A DNA stretch of 18,215 nucleotides. Origin: JALXCG01 sp026991065 [NCBI: Gemmatimonadota bacterium] (GTDB lineage Bacteria; GCA-2686955). The DNA lies in assembly GCA_026991065.1 (NCBI GenBank), contig JALXCG010000506.1, positions 1 to 18,215 of the forward strand, read 5' to 3'. Under the pieces are notes generated by a model. The model saw only the letters and a list, made by a program, of their open reading frames with translations. It ran no database searches and was not told the DNA's origin. The position numbers and the translations under genes are program-made. Positions 1 to 7,348 of this stretch are shown in pieces. The number at the start of each line of letters is the position of its first letter. Position 1 is the stretch's first letter.

Positions 1-2
1 TG

Positions 3-2420
3 GGCCTTTCGCGCTATACCGCTGCGGTGCCGGCACTGGGCTATGCCTTGACCGGCTACCTGGTCACGCTGACCGCCAGTGGGCATGGCGGAAAGATTTG
101 GACCGCCGCCTATCTGCCGTTGCTGTTCTTTGTCTGCCGGCGTGTGTTGCGGCGACCGGTTTTGCTGCATGTGCTGGCGGCCGGCCTGGTCGCGGGGGTG
201 CAGATGTTGGCGGGGCATTATCAGGTCGTCTTCTACAGCTGGTTGGCGGTGGGGCTGCAACTGCTTTGGTACCTGAGCGGCGCCGCGCCGGCGAGCCTGG
301 CGCGCGGGATCCGGGAAGATGGCGATTCGTTTGGCAATCCGCGGCGCCTGCTGGCTTGGCTCGCGGTGCCGCTCTTGGGGGTGGGGGTCGCCGCGGCGCA
401 GTTTGTTCCCGCAGCGAAGTATGCACCGTGGTCCAACCGCGCGCAGCCCAGCTTTGAGTATGTGGCTTCCTTCTCGTTGCCGCCGGGAGAGATTGTTACC
501 TTCGGCGCGCCGCACTTTTACGGGTTCACGGCCGCGACCCAGATGCGCGACTACTGGGGGGCTCTCCCGATTCGGGGCAGCACCGAGTATATGGGGATCG
601 CGCTGCTGCTTCTTGCGCTTGTCGGCGTTGGCGTGGCCGATCGGCGTTTGCCGAGGCGGATCGCGATCGGCAGCGCCGCGATCTTTCTGATTGGGGCCGT
701 TGCGACACTGCTACCGCTGCCGGCGGAAGTGCGCCCTCTGCTCGGTTTCGATCTTGCCGCGAGTTCATTCCTGATCGCGACCTTGGGGGTCGCGCTGTGG
801 CACTGGGTGGAGCGGATTCGCGGCGGCGAAGCGGCTGGAAGCGGCCGGGCGTGGCGTGCCGCCGCGCGCTCGGAAGCGGCCGGGCTGCTGCTCCTGATCG
901 GAGCCTGGGCGGGTTTCTTGATGGTTGGCGATCACCTGCCTACCTACCATCTTTTCGGGAATCTCCCCGGTTTTGATCGCTTCCGGGCGCCGCATAGCAT
1001 GGTTCTGCTGGTTGCGTTCTCGGTGGTCATGCTGGCCGGGCTGGGGTTGGAGGAGATCTACAGCGCGGCAAAAGGGCGCCGCGATGAGCGCAAGGACGGC
1101 GCGACTGACAAGGCGGGCAAGACGAAGCGAGGCGCGCGGCGGGCATCCCGGAGCCGGACCGTTTCCGCGGAAGGCGATGGCCTTGTGGCTGGTGCGGTTG
1201 CGCCGGCCGGAGGGGGAGCTTTGTTGAAAGCTCCTTTGGGGTTTCTCCTGTTCGGTGCCGCTGTGCTGGTGTTGGGCCTGCTTTTTCGCAACTCGATCGT
1301 TGCCATGGGGGCGGCCCGTCTCAGCGGGAACACTGCTCCCGCGGCGGCGGTCCTGACCGCCGTGGAAGGGTTCTATGGGCGCGCCATCGGGTCGTTGGCG
1401 ATTGCGTTGCTCCTCTGGGGTGGGGTTTGTGCGTGGCTGGTCGCGGGGTTGCGCGGGTTGTTTACTCCGCGCGTCCTGGTGGGCGGTGTGCTGCTGATCA
1501 CCTGGGCTGAACTCTATGTGGTGGACCGGGTGTATGTACGTCCCTTTGACGAGGATGCCGCTTTTGCGGCGATCGAGGCTCAGCCAACGCTGCGCTATCT
1601 CGTGGAACGCGTGGCGAATGATGCAGCGGCCGGCAATCCATCCCGGGTGGCGAATCTGGCTTTGGAGCAGATTCGCCCCAACGATCCCGCCGCGGTGGGA
1701 CTCATGCTTACCGGGGGTTACCATGGGGCGCCGATGGGTGCCGTTTGGGATGCTTTGCACTCCGATGTTCCGGGGCTGGCGGAAACCTACATTGGTTTGA
1801 TGGGTGCACGGTATCTGTTGTATCCCAAAGCGCTGCAAGCCGAAGGGGCGTTTCGGACCGTCGCCGGCACGAAGCGGGCCGAGGGCACCGGGCCACCTTT
1901 TGTGGTGGAGAACTTGAGGGCGCTGCCTCGTGCCTGGGTGGTGCACCAGACAGAAGTGGTCAATGACCGGCAGCGGCAGTTGGAGCTGCTGGGTCCGGGC
2001 GGCATCGACCCGAGAGCGGTTGCCCTGCTTGACGAGCCACTCGCGGAATCTCTGGCGCCGGAATCGGCGGCCCGCGCGGCCGGCGGAGATGCAGAGGCCG
2101 CGCGGATCATCTCTTACGCACCGAATCGCGTCGAAGTGCAGGTGGATACTCCCGCAGCCGGCCTTTTGGTGCTCTCCGACGCATACTACCCGGGTTGGAT
2201 CGCTTTTCTGGATGGGGATGATGGGCGGGCGCCCGTGCGGGCGGATTTTCTGCTGCGAGGTGTTCCGGTGCCCGCTGGTCGGCACAGCGTGGTGTTCGAG
2301 TTTCGTCCGAGGGCGAATCTGGTGGGGGCAGTGATCAGTCTGGCTACCGCGTTGGGCTTGTTGGCCGGCATGCTTTGGCGAATTCGGGCGCGCAGGCTCG
2401 CCGAACTTCGCCTAAGATGA
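3..2420 (+). CDS. YfhO family multi-spanning membrane protein, 5' partial
   Basis: The reading frame is already open at base 3, so the true start lies upstream. About 805 residues are visible. The protein has many hydrophobic segments, then a large soluble C-terminal part (roughly bases 1540-2310), then a final membrane helix near 2320-2385 and a basic tail. The soluble part contains LPRAWVVHQ, SDAYYPGW and a late VPAGRHSVVFEFRP block, which resemble the C-terminal region of YfhO-type proteins (large membrane proteins linked to glycosylation of envelope polymers). A strongly basic, low-complexity loop lies near 1070-1165 and is probably cytoplasmic. The expected role is a membrane glycosyltransferase-like protein using a polyprenyl-phosphate sugar, which would fit the DPM1-like gene that follows. 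The exact substrate is unknown. The N-terminal catalytic region is outside the window, so activity cannot be judged. Confidence 0.8.
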   Translation, partial: GLSRYTAAVPALGYALTGYLVTLTASGHGGKIWTAAYLPLLFFVCRRVLRRPVLLHVLAAGLVAGVQMLAGHYQVVFYSWLAVGLQLLWYLSGAAPASLARGIREDGDSFGNPRRLLAWLAVPLLGVGVAAAQFVPAAKYAPWSNRAQPSFEYVASFSLPPGEIVTFGAPHFYGFTAATQMRDYWGALPIRGSTEYMGIALLLLALVGVGVADRRLPRRIAIGSAAIFLIGAVATLLPLPAEVRPLLGFDLAASSFLIATLGVALWHWVERIRGGEAAGSGRAWRAAARSEAAGLLLLIGAWAGFLMVGDHLPTYHLFGNLPGFDRFRAPHSMVLLVAFSVVMLAGLGLEEIYSAAKGRRDERKDGATDKAGKTKRGARRASRSRTVSAEGDGLVAGAVAPAGGGALLKAPLGFLLFGAAVLVLGLLFRNSIVAMGAARLSGNTAPAAAVLTAVEGFYGRAIGSLAIALLLWGGVCAWLVAGLRGLFTPRVLVGGVLLITWAELYVVDRVYVRPFDEDAAFAAIEAQPTLRYLVERVANDAAAGNPSRVANLALEQIRPNDPAAVGLMLTGGYHGAPMGAVWDALHSDVPGLAETYIGLMGARYLLYPKALQAEGAFRTVAGTKRAEGTGPPFVVENLRALPRAWVVHQTEVVNDRQRQLELLGPGGIDPRAVALLDEPLAESLAPESAARAAGGDAEAARIISYAPNRVEVQVDTPAAGLLVLSDAYYPGWIAFLDGDDGRAPVRADFLLRGVPVPAGRHSVVFEFRPRANLVGAVISLATALGLLAGMLWRIRARRLAELRLR

Positions 2421-2458
2421 ACTTGCAGCAGCCCATCGCCAGAGATATCGGATTCCGA

Positions 2459-3229
2459 ATGCGCGCACTCATCGTTGTTCCCACATATAACGAGGCAGAG
2501 AACATCGTTCCGTTTCTGGAGCGCCTGCTGGCGACTGACGCCGGCATGCCTTTTGATGTGCTGATTGTCGACGACAACTCTCCAGACGGCACCGGAGATC
2601 TGGTGGACCGGATCGCGGGCCGCGACGAGCGCGTGAAGGTGCTGCACCGGCCGGCCAAGGAGGGGCTGGGATCTGCTTATCGCGCCGGATTTCGTTGGGC
2701 TCTGGAGGGGGACTGGGATCTGATCCTGGAGATGGACGCTGATTTCAGTCATGACGTTGCCTACCTGCCGCGCTTCATCGAGGCCGCGCGGGACGCTGAC
2801 CTGATCATCGGCTCGCGTTATGTGCGCGGCGTGTGTGTTGTCAATTGGCCCATGTCGCGCCTGTTGCTCTCCTACTTCGCCAATATCTATGCCCGGCTTG
2901 TAACCGGAATGCCGGTGGCCGATGCGACCGGCGGATTCAAGTGTTTCCGGCGGGAAGTCCTGGAGACGATTGATTTTGCGCGGATTCGATCGGAAGGCTA
3001 CGCGTTTCAGATCGAGATGAACTTCAAGGCCTGGAAGCATGGTTGGCGTCTGCGCGAGATCCCGATCGTCTTTACCGACCGTCACGAGGGCTCGTCGAAG
3101 ATGAGCAAGGCGATTGTGCGGGAGGCGATCTGGATGGTGTGGCGTCTGCGTCTGGACGCGCTGTGGGCGGCGTGCGTTGGGCGTGCGCCCAAGTCGCGTG
3201 CAACCATCCGTCGTTCTTTGGACGGTTGA
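2459..3229 (+). CDS. Polyprenol-phosphate mannosyltransferase-like GT2 (DPM1 family)
   Basis: This is a 256-residue GT2 glycosyltransferase that would transfer a sugar, classically mannose from GDP-mannose, to polyprenyl phosphate on the inner face of the membrane. The protein opens with RALIVVPTYNEAENI. It has the nucleotide-binding VDDNSPDGTGD (residues 37-47), the metal-binding EMDADFSHD (91-99), GSRYV near 108 and ATGGFKCFRR near 146, all in the order and spacing of the DPM1 family. There is no C-terminal membrane domain, as in short soluble bacterial members. I chose the ATG at 2459 because it matches the usual family N-terminus and has a weak GGA six bases upstream. An in-frame ATG at 2417 overlaps the previous stop as ATGA and is a real alternative, adding 14 residues. 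The sugar donor is inferred from the family. Confidence 0.85.
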   Translation: MRALIVVPTYNEAENIVPFLERLLATDAGMPFDVLIVDDNSPDGTGDLVDRIAGRDERVKVLHRPAKEGLGSAYRAGFRWALEGDWDLILEMDADFSHDVAYLPRFIEAARDADLIIGSRYVRGVCVVNWPMSRLLLSYFANIYARLVTGMPVADATGGFKCFRREVLETIDFARIRSEGYAFQIEMNFKAWKHGWRLREIPIVFTDRHEGSSKMSKAIVREAIWMVWRLRLDALWAACVGRAPKSRATIRRSLDG

Positions 3230-3232
3230 CAG

Positions 3233-4339
3233 GTGCTTTTGCCCTTTCTTGCTGCGTTTGGCGTGGCTCTTCTGGCCGCCCTCGTGGGTACACCCTGTGC
3301 GCGCTACGGGGGGCGCCGGCTGGGACTGTTGGATCAGCCGGGCGGCCGGCATATTCATGGCCAACCGATCCCTCGCGTGGGTGGCATGGCGATCTTTCTT
3401 GCCTTTGTTGCCGGAGAGACCACGGCGTGGCTGTTGATTCGGCATGACTGGATCTGGCCGCCGCTCGATGGAATGCGCGCCTCGGCGTTGCTCTACCCCG
3501 GGCATGCCAATCTTCGGCGCATTTTCGTTTTGAGCGCGGCGGTCGTGCTCTTGGGGTTGATCGACGATATCTGGACCGCGCGCAATTGGGTCAAGTTCCT
3601 GGTGCAGGCGGCGATCGCTTTCGCCGCGGTTTCGCTGGGTTTTCGGATTGAATGGGTAACCACGCCCTGGGGAGCATCTGTTGCGGCGGGGGCCTGGAGC
3701 ATCCCGATTACGGTCTTGTGGATCATGGTGCTCATGAATGGTCTCAATTTCGTTGATGGAGTGGATGGGCTGGCGGCTGGGCTGACGCTGATCGCCAGTC
3801 TTGCACTCTTTGTCATTGCCGTGCTCCGCGGCAATCTGGAGACGGCTTTGCTTTTGACGGGGTTGGCTGGAGCCGTGTTGGGTTTTCTGCGCTACAATCT
3901 GCACCCGGCGTCGATCTTTATGGGGGACGCCGGCTCTCTCTTTCTCGGTCTTTCTCTGGCACTGATTACGATCATCGCGAATTTCAAGAGCGCGGCCACG
4001 ATTGCACTGATCGTTCCCATGACGATCTTGGCATTGCCGCTCCTGGAGATCACATCGACCACGTTGCGTCGCATCTGGGCGGGGCGCCCGGTTTTTTCTG
4101 CGGACCGGAAACATCTCCATCACCGTCTTCTCGATTTGGGACTCTCGGCTCCCAGAACCGTTGCGATTTTCTATCTCTATGCCATTGGTGCCGGGTTGAT
4201 CGCCATCGCCGCGGTCCTGCCCGATCGCCGTGTGTTCCCCCCGGCCCTGTTGGCGATCTGCGTCGCCGGAGCCAGTGGATTGCTCTATCTGTTGCGGCTG
4301 GCGCGTAGAAGAGCGCGGAAAGGAGCAGAGCGTGAATAG
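3233..4339 (+). CDS. WecA/TagO-like undecaprenyl-phosphate sugar-1-phosphate transferase
   Basis: This 368-residue membrane protein of the MraY/WecA family transfers a sugar-1-phosphate (commonly GlcNAc-1-P) from a UDP-sugar to undecaprenyl phosphate, the first step in many envelope glycans. Visible motifs are HGQPIPRVGG (42-51), the Asp pair in GLIDDIW (D111-D112), NFVDGVDGLAAG (172-183), FMGDAGSLFLG (229-239) and DRKHLHHRLLDLG (291-303). The last His-rich motif is the WecA-type version. The genuine MraY lies at 14569 and has the IHHHFE form, so this is a paralogue with another glycan role. About ten hydrophobic segments can be seen. The start is GTG at 3233, three bases after the previous stop, with GGAC about ten bases upstream. 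The end overlaps the next gene by eight bases. The sugar substrate is not determinable here. Confidence 0.88.
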   Translation: MLLPFLAAFGVALLAALVGTPCARYGGRRLGLLDQPGGRHIHGQPIPRVGGMAIFLAFVAGETTAWLLIRHDWIWPPLDGMRASALLYPGHANLRRIFVLSAAVVLLGLIDDIWTARNWVKFLVQAAIAFAAVSLGFRIEWVTTPWGASVAAGAWSIPITVLWIMVLMNGLNFVDGVDGLAAGLTLIASLALFVIAVLRGNLETALLLTGLAGAVLGFLRYNLHPASIFMGDAGSLFLGLSLALITIIANFKSAATIALIVPMTILALPLLEITSTTLRRIWAGRPVFSADRKHLHHRLLDLGLSAPRTVAIFYLYAIGAGLIAIAAVLPDRRVFPPALLAICVAGASGLLYLLRLARRRARKGAERE

Positions 4340-5828
4340 ACGCCGGTTGCTGATTGTCGGTGCGGGGGCAGCGGGGCGAATGGTGGCGGACGAAGTCATC
4401 GCAAAGCCGGAACTCGGGCTTGAGTTGGTCGGGTTCATCGATGATTCACCGGCCCTTGCGAACAGGAAGATAGGCGGCCGCAGCGTGCTCGGCCAGCGGG
4501 GCGACATTGCCGCCCTGGTGGATGCTCATCGGATCGATCTTCTTCTTCTGGCTTTGCCGTCGGTAAGCGGTGACAAGATCCGGCAATTGGTGAAGATCTG
4601 CGCCGCCACTCCAGCAGAGGTTCGAATCGTTCCAGGGCTCCGCGAGATCATTATCGGAGACGTTTCCTGGAGCCAGATTCGCCCGATTCAGCCGGAGGAT
4701 CTTCTCGGCCGGGAGGCGGTCGAACTGGAGCCGGATGCCGCCGCTCGCTCTCTGCGTGAGCGCAGGATTCTGGTAACGGGGGCGGGAGGTTCGATCGGTT
4801 CGGAGCTGTGCCGCTGGGCAGCTCGATCCCGCGCGGACCGAATCATTCTCCTGGGGCACGCGGAGAATGAGCTGTTTGAATTGGAAGAGGAGCTGAACGC
4901 GGAATTCCCGGGAGTATCCACGAATTGTGTCATCGCGGACATTCGCGATCGCGCCCGGTTGGACCGTGTGTTCCTGCGCCACAAGCCGGAGTTTGTTTTC
5001 CATGCGGCGGCGCACAAGCATGTCCCGATGATGGAGGAGAACCCGCTCGAGGCGATCAAAACCAACATCTTTGGGACGGCGAACGTCGTCGCGGCGACGA
5101 AGATCTGCGAAGCGGAACGGATGGTGATGCTGTCCACCGACAAGGCCGTGCGCCCCACCAATGTGATGGGGGCCAGCAAGCGGGTGGCGGAGATGCTTCT
5201 GCAACGTGCCGCGGCCCATTGGGGCGAGGGTGGGCCACGCCTTTCCATGGTTCGGTTCGGCAATGTTCTGGGAAGTCGAGGCAGTGTTGTGCCGCGTTTT
5301 CAGCGGCAGATCGAACGCGGTGGGCCGGTGACAGTCTCGGATCCGCGGGCGCGGCGCTACTTCATGACGATTAGAGAGGCGGCCTTGCTGGTTGTTCTGG
5401 CCGGCAGTCAGGCGCGAGGTGGCGAGGTCTTTGTGCTGGACATGGGCCAGCAACTCTCCATACTTGAATTGGCGCAGCAGATGATCGCTCTGGCCGGGCG
5501 CCGGGTGGCGATCGAGATCACCGGCTTGCGACCGGGTGAAAAGCTGACCGAGGATCTGTGGACGGCTGAATTCGCCCCGACACAGGTTCCCAAGGTTTAT
5601 CTCGCGGAACCGGTCACCCCCGCGGATCCGGTGCTGGAGTCCGCGCTGAGGGGGTTGCAGGCGGCCGCCGAAACCGGTGATGAAGATGCGGTTCGTGGGC
5701 TGTTGGCGGGGCTGCTGCCGGGGTTTCCGCGGAACCCGGGGGCACCGGTGACCGGGCTCTCGCAGCGCTCGGGTTCCCGCCTGTCCGCGGTTTCGAGGTC
5801 TCCATCGGGTGAGGAGTCCGCGAGTTGA
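4332..5828 (+). CDS. CapD/PglF-like nucleoside-diphosphate-sugar 4,6-dehydratase without N-terminal membrane helices
   Basis: This 498-residue enzyme of the extended SDR family probably removes water from a UDP-sugar such as UDP-GlcNAc to give a 4-keto-6-deoxy sugar. Two Rossmann units are visible: an N-terminal one starting LLIVGAGAAGRMVADEV (residues 6-22), and the dehydratase domain with VTGAGGSIGSELCRW (148-162), HAAAHKHVPMMEENP (224-238), STDKAVRPTNVMGASKR (268-284) and GLRPGEKLTEDLW (398-410). The STDK and MGASK motifs are those of the PglF/WbpM/CapD group, where Met replaces the usual SDR Tyr. These relatives normally begin with four membrane helices; none is present here. The GTG start at 4332 has AAGGAG about seven bases upstream and overlaps the previous gene by eight bases. 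The last ~40 residues are Ser/Pro/Gly-rich. The enzyme is predicted to be cytosolic. Confidence 0.87.
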   Translation: MNRRRLLIVGAGAAGRMVADEVIAKPELGLELVGFIDDSPALANRKIGGRSVLGQRGDIAALVDAHRIDLLLLALPSVSGDKIRQLVKICAATPAEVRIVPGLREIIIGDVSWSQIRPIQPEDLLGREAVELEPDAAARSLRERRILVTGAGGSIGSELCRWAARSRADRIILLGHAENELFELEEELNAEFPGVSTNCVIADIRDRARLDRVFLRHKPEFVFHAAAHKHVPMMEENPLEAIKTNIFGTANVVAATKICEAERMVMLSTDKAVRPTNVMGASKRVAEMLLQRAAAHWGEGGPRLSMVRFGNVLGSRGSVVPRFQRQIERGGPVTVSDPRARRYFMTIREAALLVVLAGSQARGGEVFVLDMGQQLSILELAQQMIALAGRRVAIEITGLRPGEKLTEDLWTAEFAPTQVPKVYLAEPVTPADPVLESALRGLQAAAETGDEDAVRGLLAGLLPGFPRNPGAPVTGLSQRSGSRLSAVSRSPSGEESAS

Positions 5829-6967
5829 CCCGGTGGAGAACGATGCTGAGCGGGATCGATCCTGCTCTCGCGGGCAGCTTGCGATTTCGGACGATCAGAG
5901 GGACCACGCCGGCGGGCTGGGACGAGTTGGTTCGCGCCGATGCGACGGCCAGCTATTTCATGACGCGCAACTGGTGGAATGCGTGTCTGACTCTGGTCCC
6001 GCGCTCTCACCAATTGGCGGTGACCGCCTGGCTTGAGGGCAGATTGGTTGCAGGGATCGCCGCGGTCGAGCAGGAACTGGGACCTTGGCGGCGGGTTTTT
6101 GCTCTGCCGATGGGAACCCACGGTGGCGTGCTCCTGCACCCGAAGGTTTTGCGGGATGCGCCCCGGCCGGAGCCGGCGGGAGATCTTCCGTGGTGGCCCG
6201 ATCGGGACCCGCGCTGGTTTTTCGAATCGTCTCTCGCAGCTGAACTGGCTCTGCGGTTGTTTGAATTGCCGCGCCTGCTCGAGTGCCATTTTTTCGACGC
6301 GGCCGGCAGAGCGGGAGAACGATTGGCTTTTCTCCCCGGTGTGCAATGCTCCTTCCCGGTGCAGCGGCTCCTGGCTACCGATCGAAGCACGGCGGAACTA
6401 TGGGGGGGGCTCTCTTCTCGCTGCCGCAACAAGGTGCGGAGGGCTCAGCGCGCCGGTGTGCGGGTGAATCGAGCGTCCGCTCCCTCTGCTGGAATGGCGA
6501 CTGTCGTGCATCTGCGCGAGGAGATGCAGCGCCGCCGCGGGCTGGATCTTGGCGTGAGTGACGCGCTCTTGAAGAATCTGGCTGAATCGTTCGGCGACTC
6601 CCCCGACGCCTTCCGAGTTGACATCTGGCACGCCACGTTACCGCATGAACCGCACCCGGTCGCCGCTCTGGTGAATCTCGCCGCGCCGCACAGAATCCAG
6701 AATCACGCCGCGCTCGCCAGTGACCGGGGGCGCGCGGTCGCAGCGCACAATGCGCTCCATTGGGCGGCGATCCAGGATGCGGCACAACGCGGTTGCCGCA
6801 TCTACGACTTTGGGCTTTCGGAAGGGCTGCCGGGGGTGGACGCCTTCAAGGCGTCTTTCGGTGCCGCACCTGTGCGAATGCGTGCTTGGCAGCGAATCCA
6901 TCCCTCAATGCGCGCGGTGAAGGCCGCGCGTCGCCGGTGGGGCGGGGGGCTGGCACTCACCGTTTGA
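5825..6967 (+). CDS. FemAB-like GNAT-fold acyl/aminoacyltransferase
   Basis: This 380-residue protein shows the two-lobe pattern of FemAB-like/BioF2-type acetyltransferases. ASYFMTRNWWNACL (42-55) corresponds to the early aromatic motif. LSSRCRNKVRRAQRAGVRV (196-214) is the basic S-R-x-x-x-R-x-A-x-x-x-G helix. NHAALASDRGRAVAAHNALHW (about 293-313) is followed by YDFGLSEGLPGVDAFKASFG (327-346), which closely matches the C-terminal signature of the group. It lacks the long coiled-coil insertion of staphylococcal FemA, so a tRNA-dependent role is doubtful. Members are often found with exopolysaccharide or exosortase genes, which fits the four genes upstream. The location directly before the cell-wall cluster leaves a peptidoglycan role possible. 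I take TTG at 5825 as start: GAGGAG sits eight bases upstream and TTGA overlaps the previous stop. ATG at 5843 is the alternative. Confidence 0.8.
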   Translation: MTRWRTMLSGIDPALAGSLRFRTIRGTTPAGWDELVRADATASYFMTRNWWNACLTLVPRSHQLAVTAWLEGRLVAGIAAVEQELGPWRRVFALPMGTHGGVLLHPKVLRDAPRPEPAGDLPWWPDRDPRWFFESSLAAELALRLFELPRLLECHFFDAAGRAGERLAFLPGVQCSFPVQRLLATDRSTAELWGGLSSRCRNKVRRAQRAGVRVNRASAPSAGMATVVHLREEMQRRRGLDLGVSDALLKNLAESFGDSPDAFRVDIWHATLPHEPHPVAALVNLAAPHRIQNHAALASDRGRAVAAHNALHWAAIQDAAQRGCRIYDFGLSEGLPGVDAFKASFGAAPVRMRAWQRIHPSMRAVKAARRRWGGGLALTV

Positions 6968-6976
6968 GGAGTCCCC

Positions 6977-7003
6977 GGCAACTGCGCAGAGCGGCTGGTT
7001 GCC
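6977..7003 (+). other. Stem-loop just downstream of the femAB-like stop
   Basis: GGCAAC (6977-6982) and GTTGCC (6998-7003) are perfect complements around a 15-base loop, starting ten bases after the stop codon. No T-run follows, so it is not a classical intrinsic terminator; it could be a 3'-end stabilising structure or simply chance. Confidence 0.25.
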
Positions 7004-7117
7004 CAGGAGACGGTGTGCGGCGATCGGGAAAACCGCCGCATGGAGAGTGCCCACGGGCAGATCTAAGCTCTTCCTTTGGGGGAGGATCTGTCTGGAAACC
7101 ACAAAAAAACATCAACT

Positions 7118-7141
7118 GCATTGCAACGTGGCATGCTTTTT
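7118..7141 (+). terminator. Possible intrinsic terminator of the upstream glycan operon
   Basis: GCAT-t-GC (7118-7124) pairs with GCATGC (7131-7136) around the loop AACGTG, with one bulged T, and is followed at once by TTTTT (7137-7141). An upstream A-run (7103-7109) could pair with the T-run, which would also allow function on the other strand. The stem is short and only moderately GC-rich, so strength is doubtful. The position, before the mraZ promoter region, is what one expects for the end of the upstream transcript. Confidence 0.4.
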
Positions 7142-7149
7142 GAATTTAC

Positions 7150-7182
7150 GGGAGGGATAAGATTCCGCCCATCCCCACCTCC
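7150..7182 (+). other. Hairpin in the mraZ leader with SD-like and anti-SD-like arms
   Basis: GGAGG (7151-7155) can pair with CCTCC (7178-7182). An alternative pairing is GGGAT (7154-7158) with ATCCC (7171-7175). The downstream arm includes ACCTCCTTA (7177-7185), identical to the usual 3' end of 16S rRNA. No T-run follows. Whether it is transcribed with mraZ depends on where the promoter lies. Confidence 0.3.
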
Positions 7183-7233
7183 TTAAGCTATCCTCAACTC
7201 AGTCGAAATAAGAGGTGTTGGGCATTTTCTTGC

Positions 7234-7271
7234 TTGACCTTCTTTTCTTCTTCGCTGGTCTGAACTAATCT
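7234..7271 (+). promoter_or_regulatory. Candidate promoter region for the dcw operon
   Basis: A TTGACC hexamer (7234-7239) resembles a -35 box and TAATCT (7266-7271) resembles a -10 box, but they are 26 bases apart, which is too far for one sigma-70 promoter. TAATCT with a weaker T-rich -35 near 7243 is the more workable pair. The segment is AT-rich and lies 77 bases before the mraZ start, the expected place for the cluster promoter. The precise start site is uncertain. Confidence 0.25.
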
Positions 7272-7348
7272 GATGTAAACATAGTGGGGAGTCATCCCTA
7301 GAGTGGTTCGATTCGTTGATCGCCGCCACTGATCGCTGGAAGTCGTTG

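Larger units (their letters stand above)
6968..7348. other. Intergenic region between the glycan block and the dcw cluster (mraZ leader)
   Basis: This 381-base stretch is the only sizeable non-coding gap in the window. I see no credible protein gene in it. From left to right it holds: a hairpin just after the femAB-like stop (6977-7003); a short palindrome TGCCCACGGGCA (7048-7059); an A-tract and a small stem followed by TTTTT (7102-7141), a possible terminator; a purine/pyrimidine-rich hairpin containing CACCTCCTTA (7150-7182); an AT-richer part with -35/-10-like hexamers (7234-7271); and a small stem TGGGGA/TCCCTA close to mraZ (7285-7300). The local AT content is clearly higher than in the flanking genes, as expected for a promoter region. 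No clear run of 10-base-spaced TGGG repeats (the MraZ operator form known from E. coli) is visible. Confidence 0.7.

Noticed and set aside
1069-1165. Lys/Arg-rich low-complexity stretch as a frameshift or foreign insertion in the YfhO gene
   Set aside because: The frame stays open and hydrophobic helices resume on both sides, which fits a basic cytoplasmic loop.
765-2285. 506-codon open frame on the - strand within the YfhO gene
   Set aside because: Low-complexity, His/Arg/Gln-rich, no domain; a mirror of the strong coding frame on the + strand.
2186-4507. 773-codon open frame on the - strand across three genes
   Set aside because: The encoded sequence is Arg/Gln/Pro-rich, with no recognisable domain, and it lies opposite three well-supported genes. 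Long antisense frames are common in high-GC DNA with biased codons.
7048-7059. Palindrome TGCCCACGGGCA as an operator
   Set aside because: Only a single short palindrome far from the mraZ start, with a two-base centre and no second copy; chance is likely in high-GC DNA.
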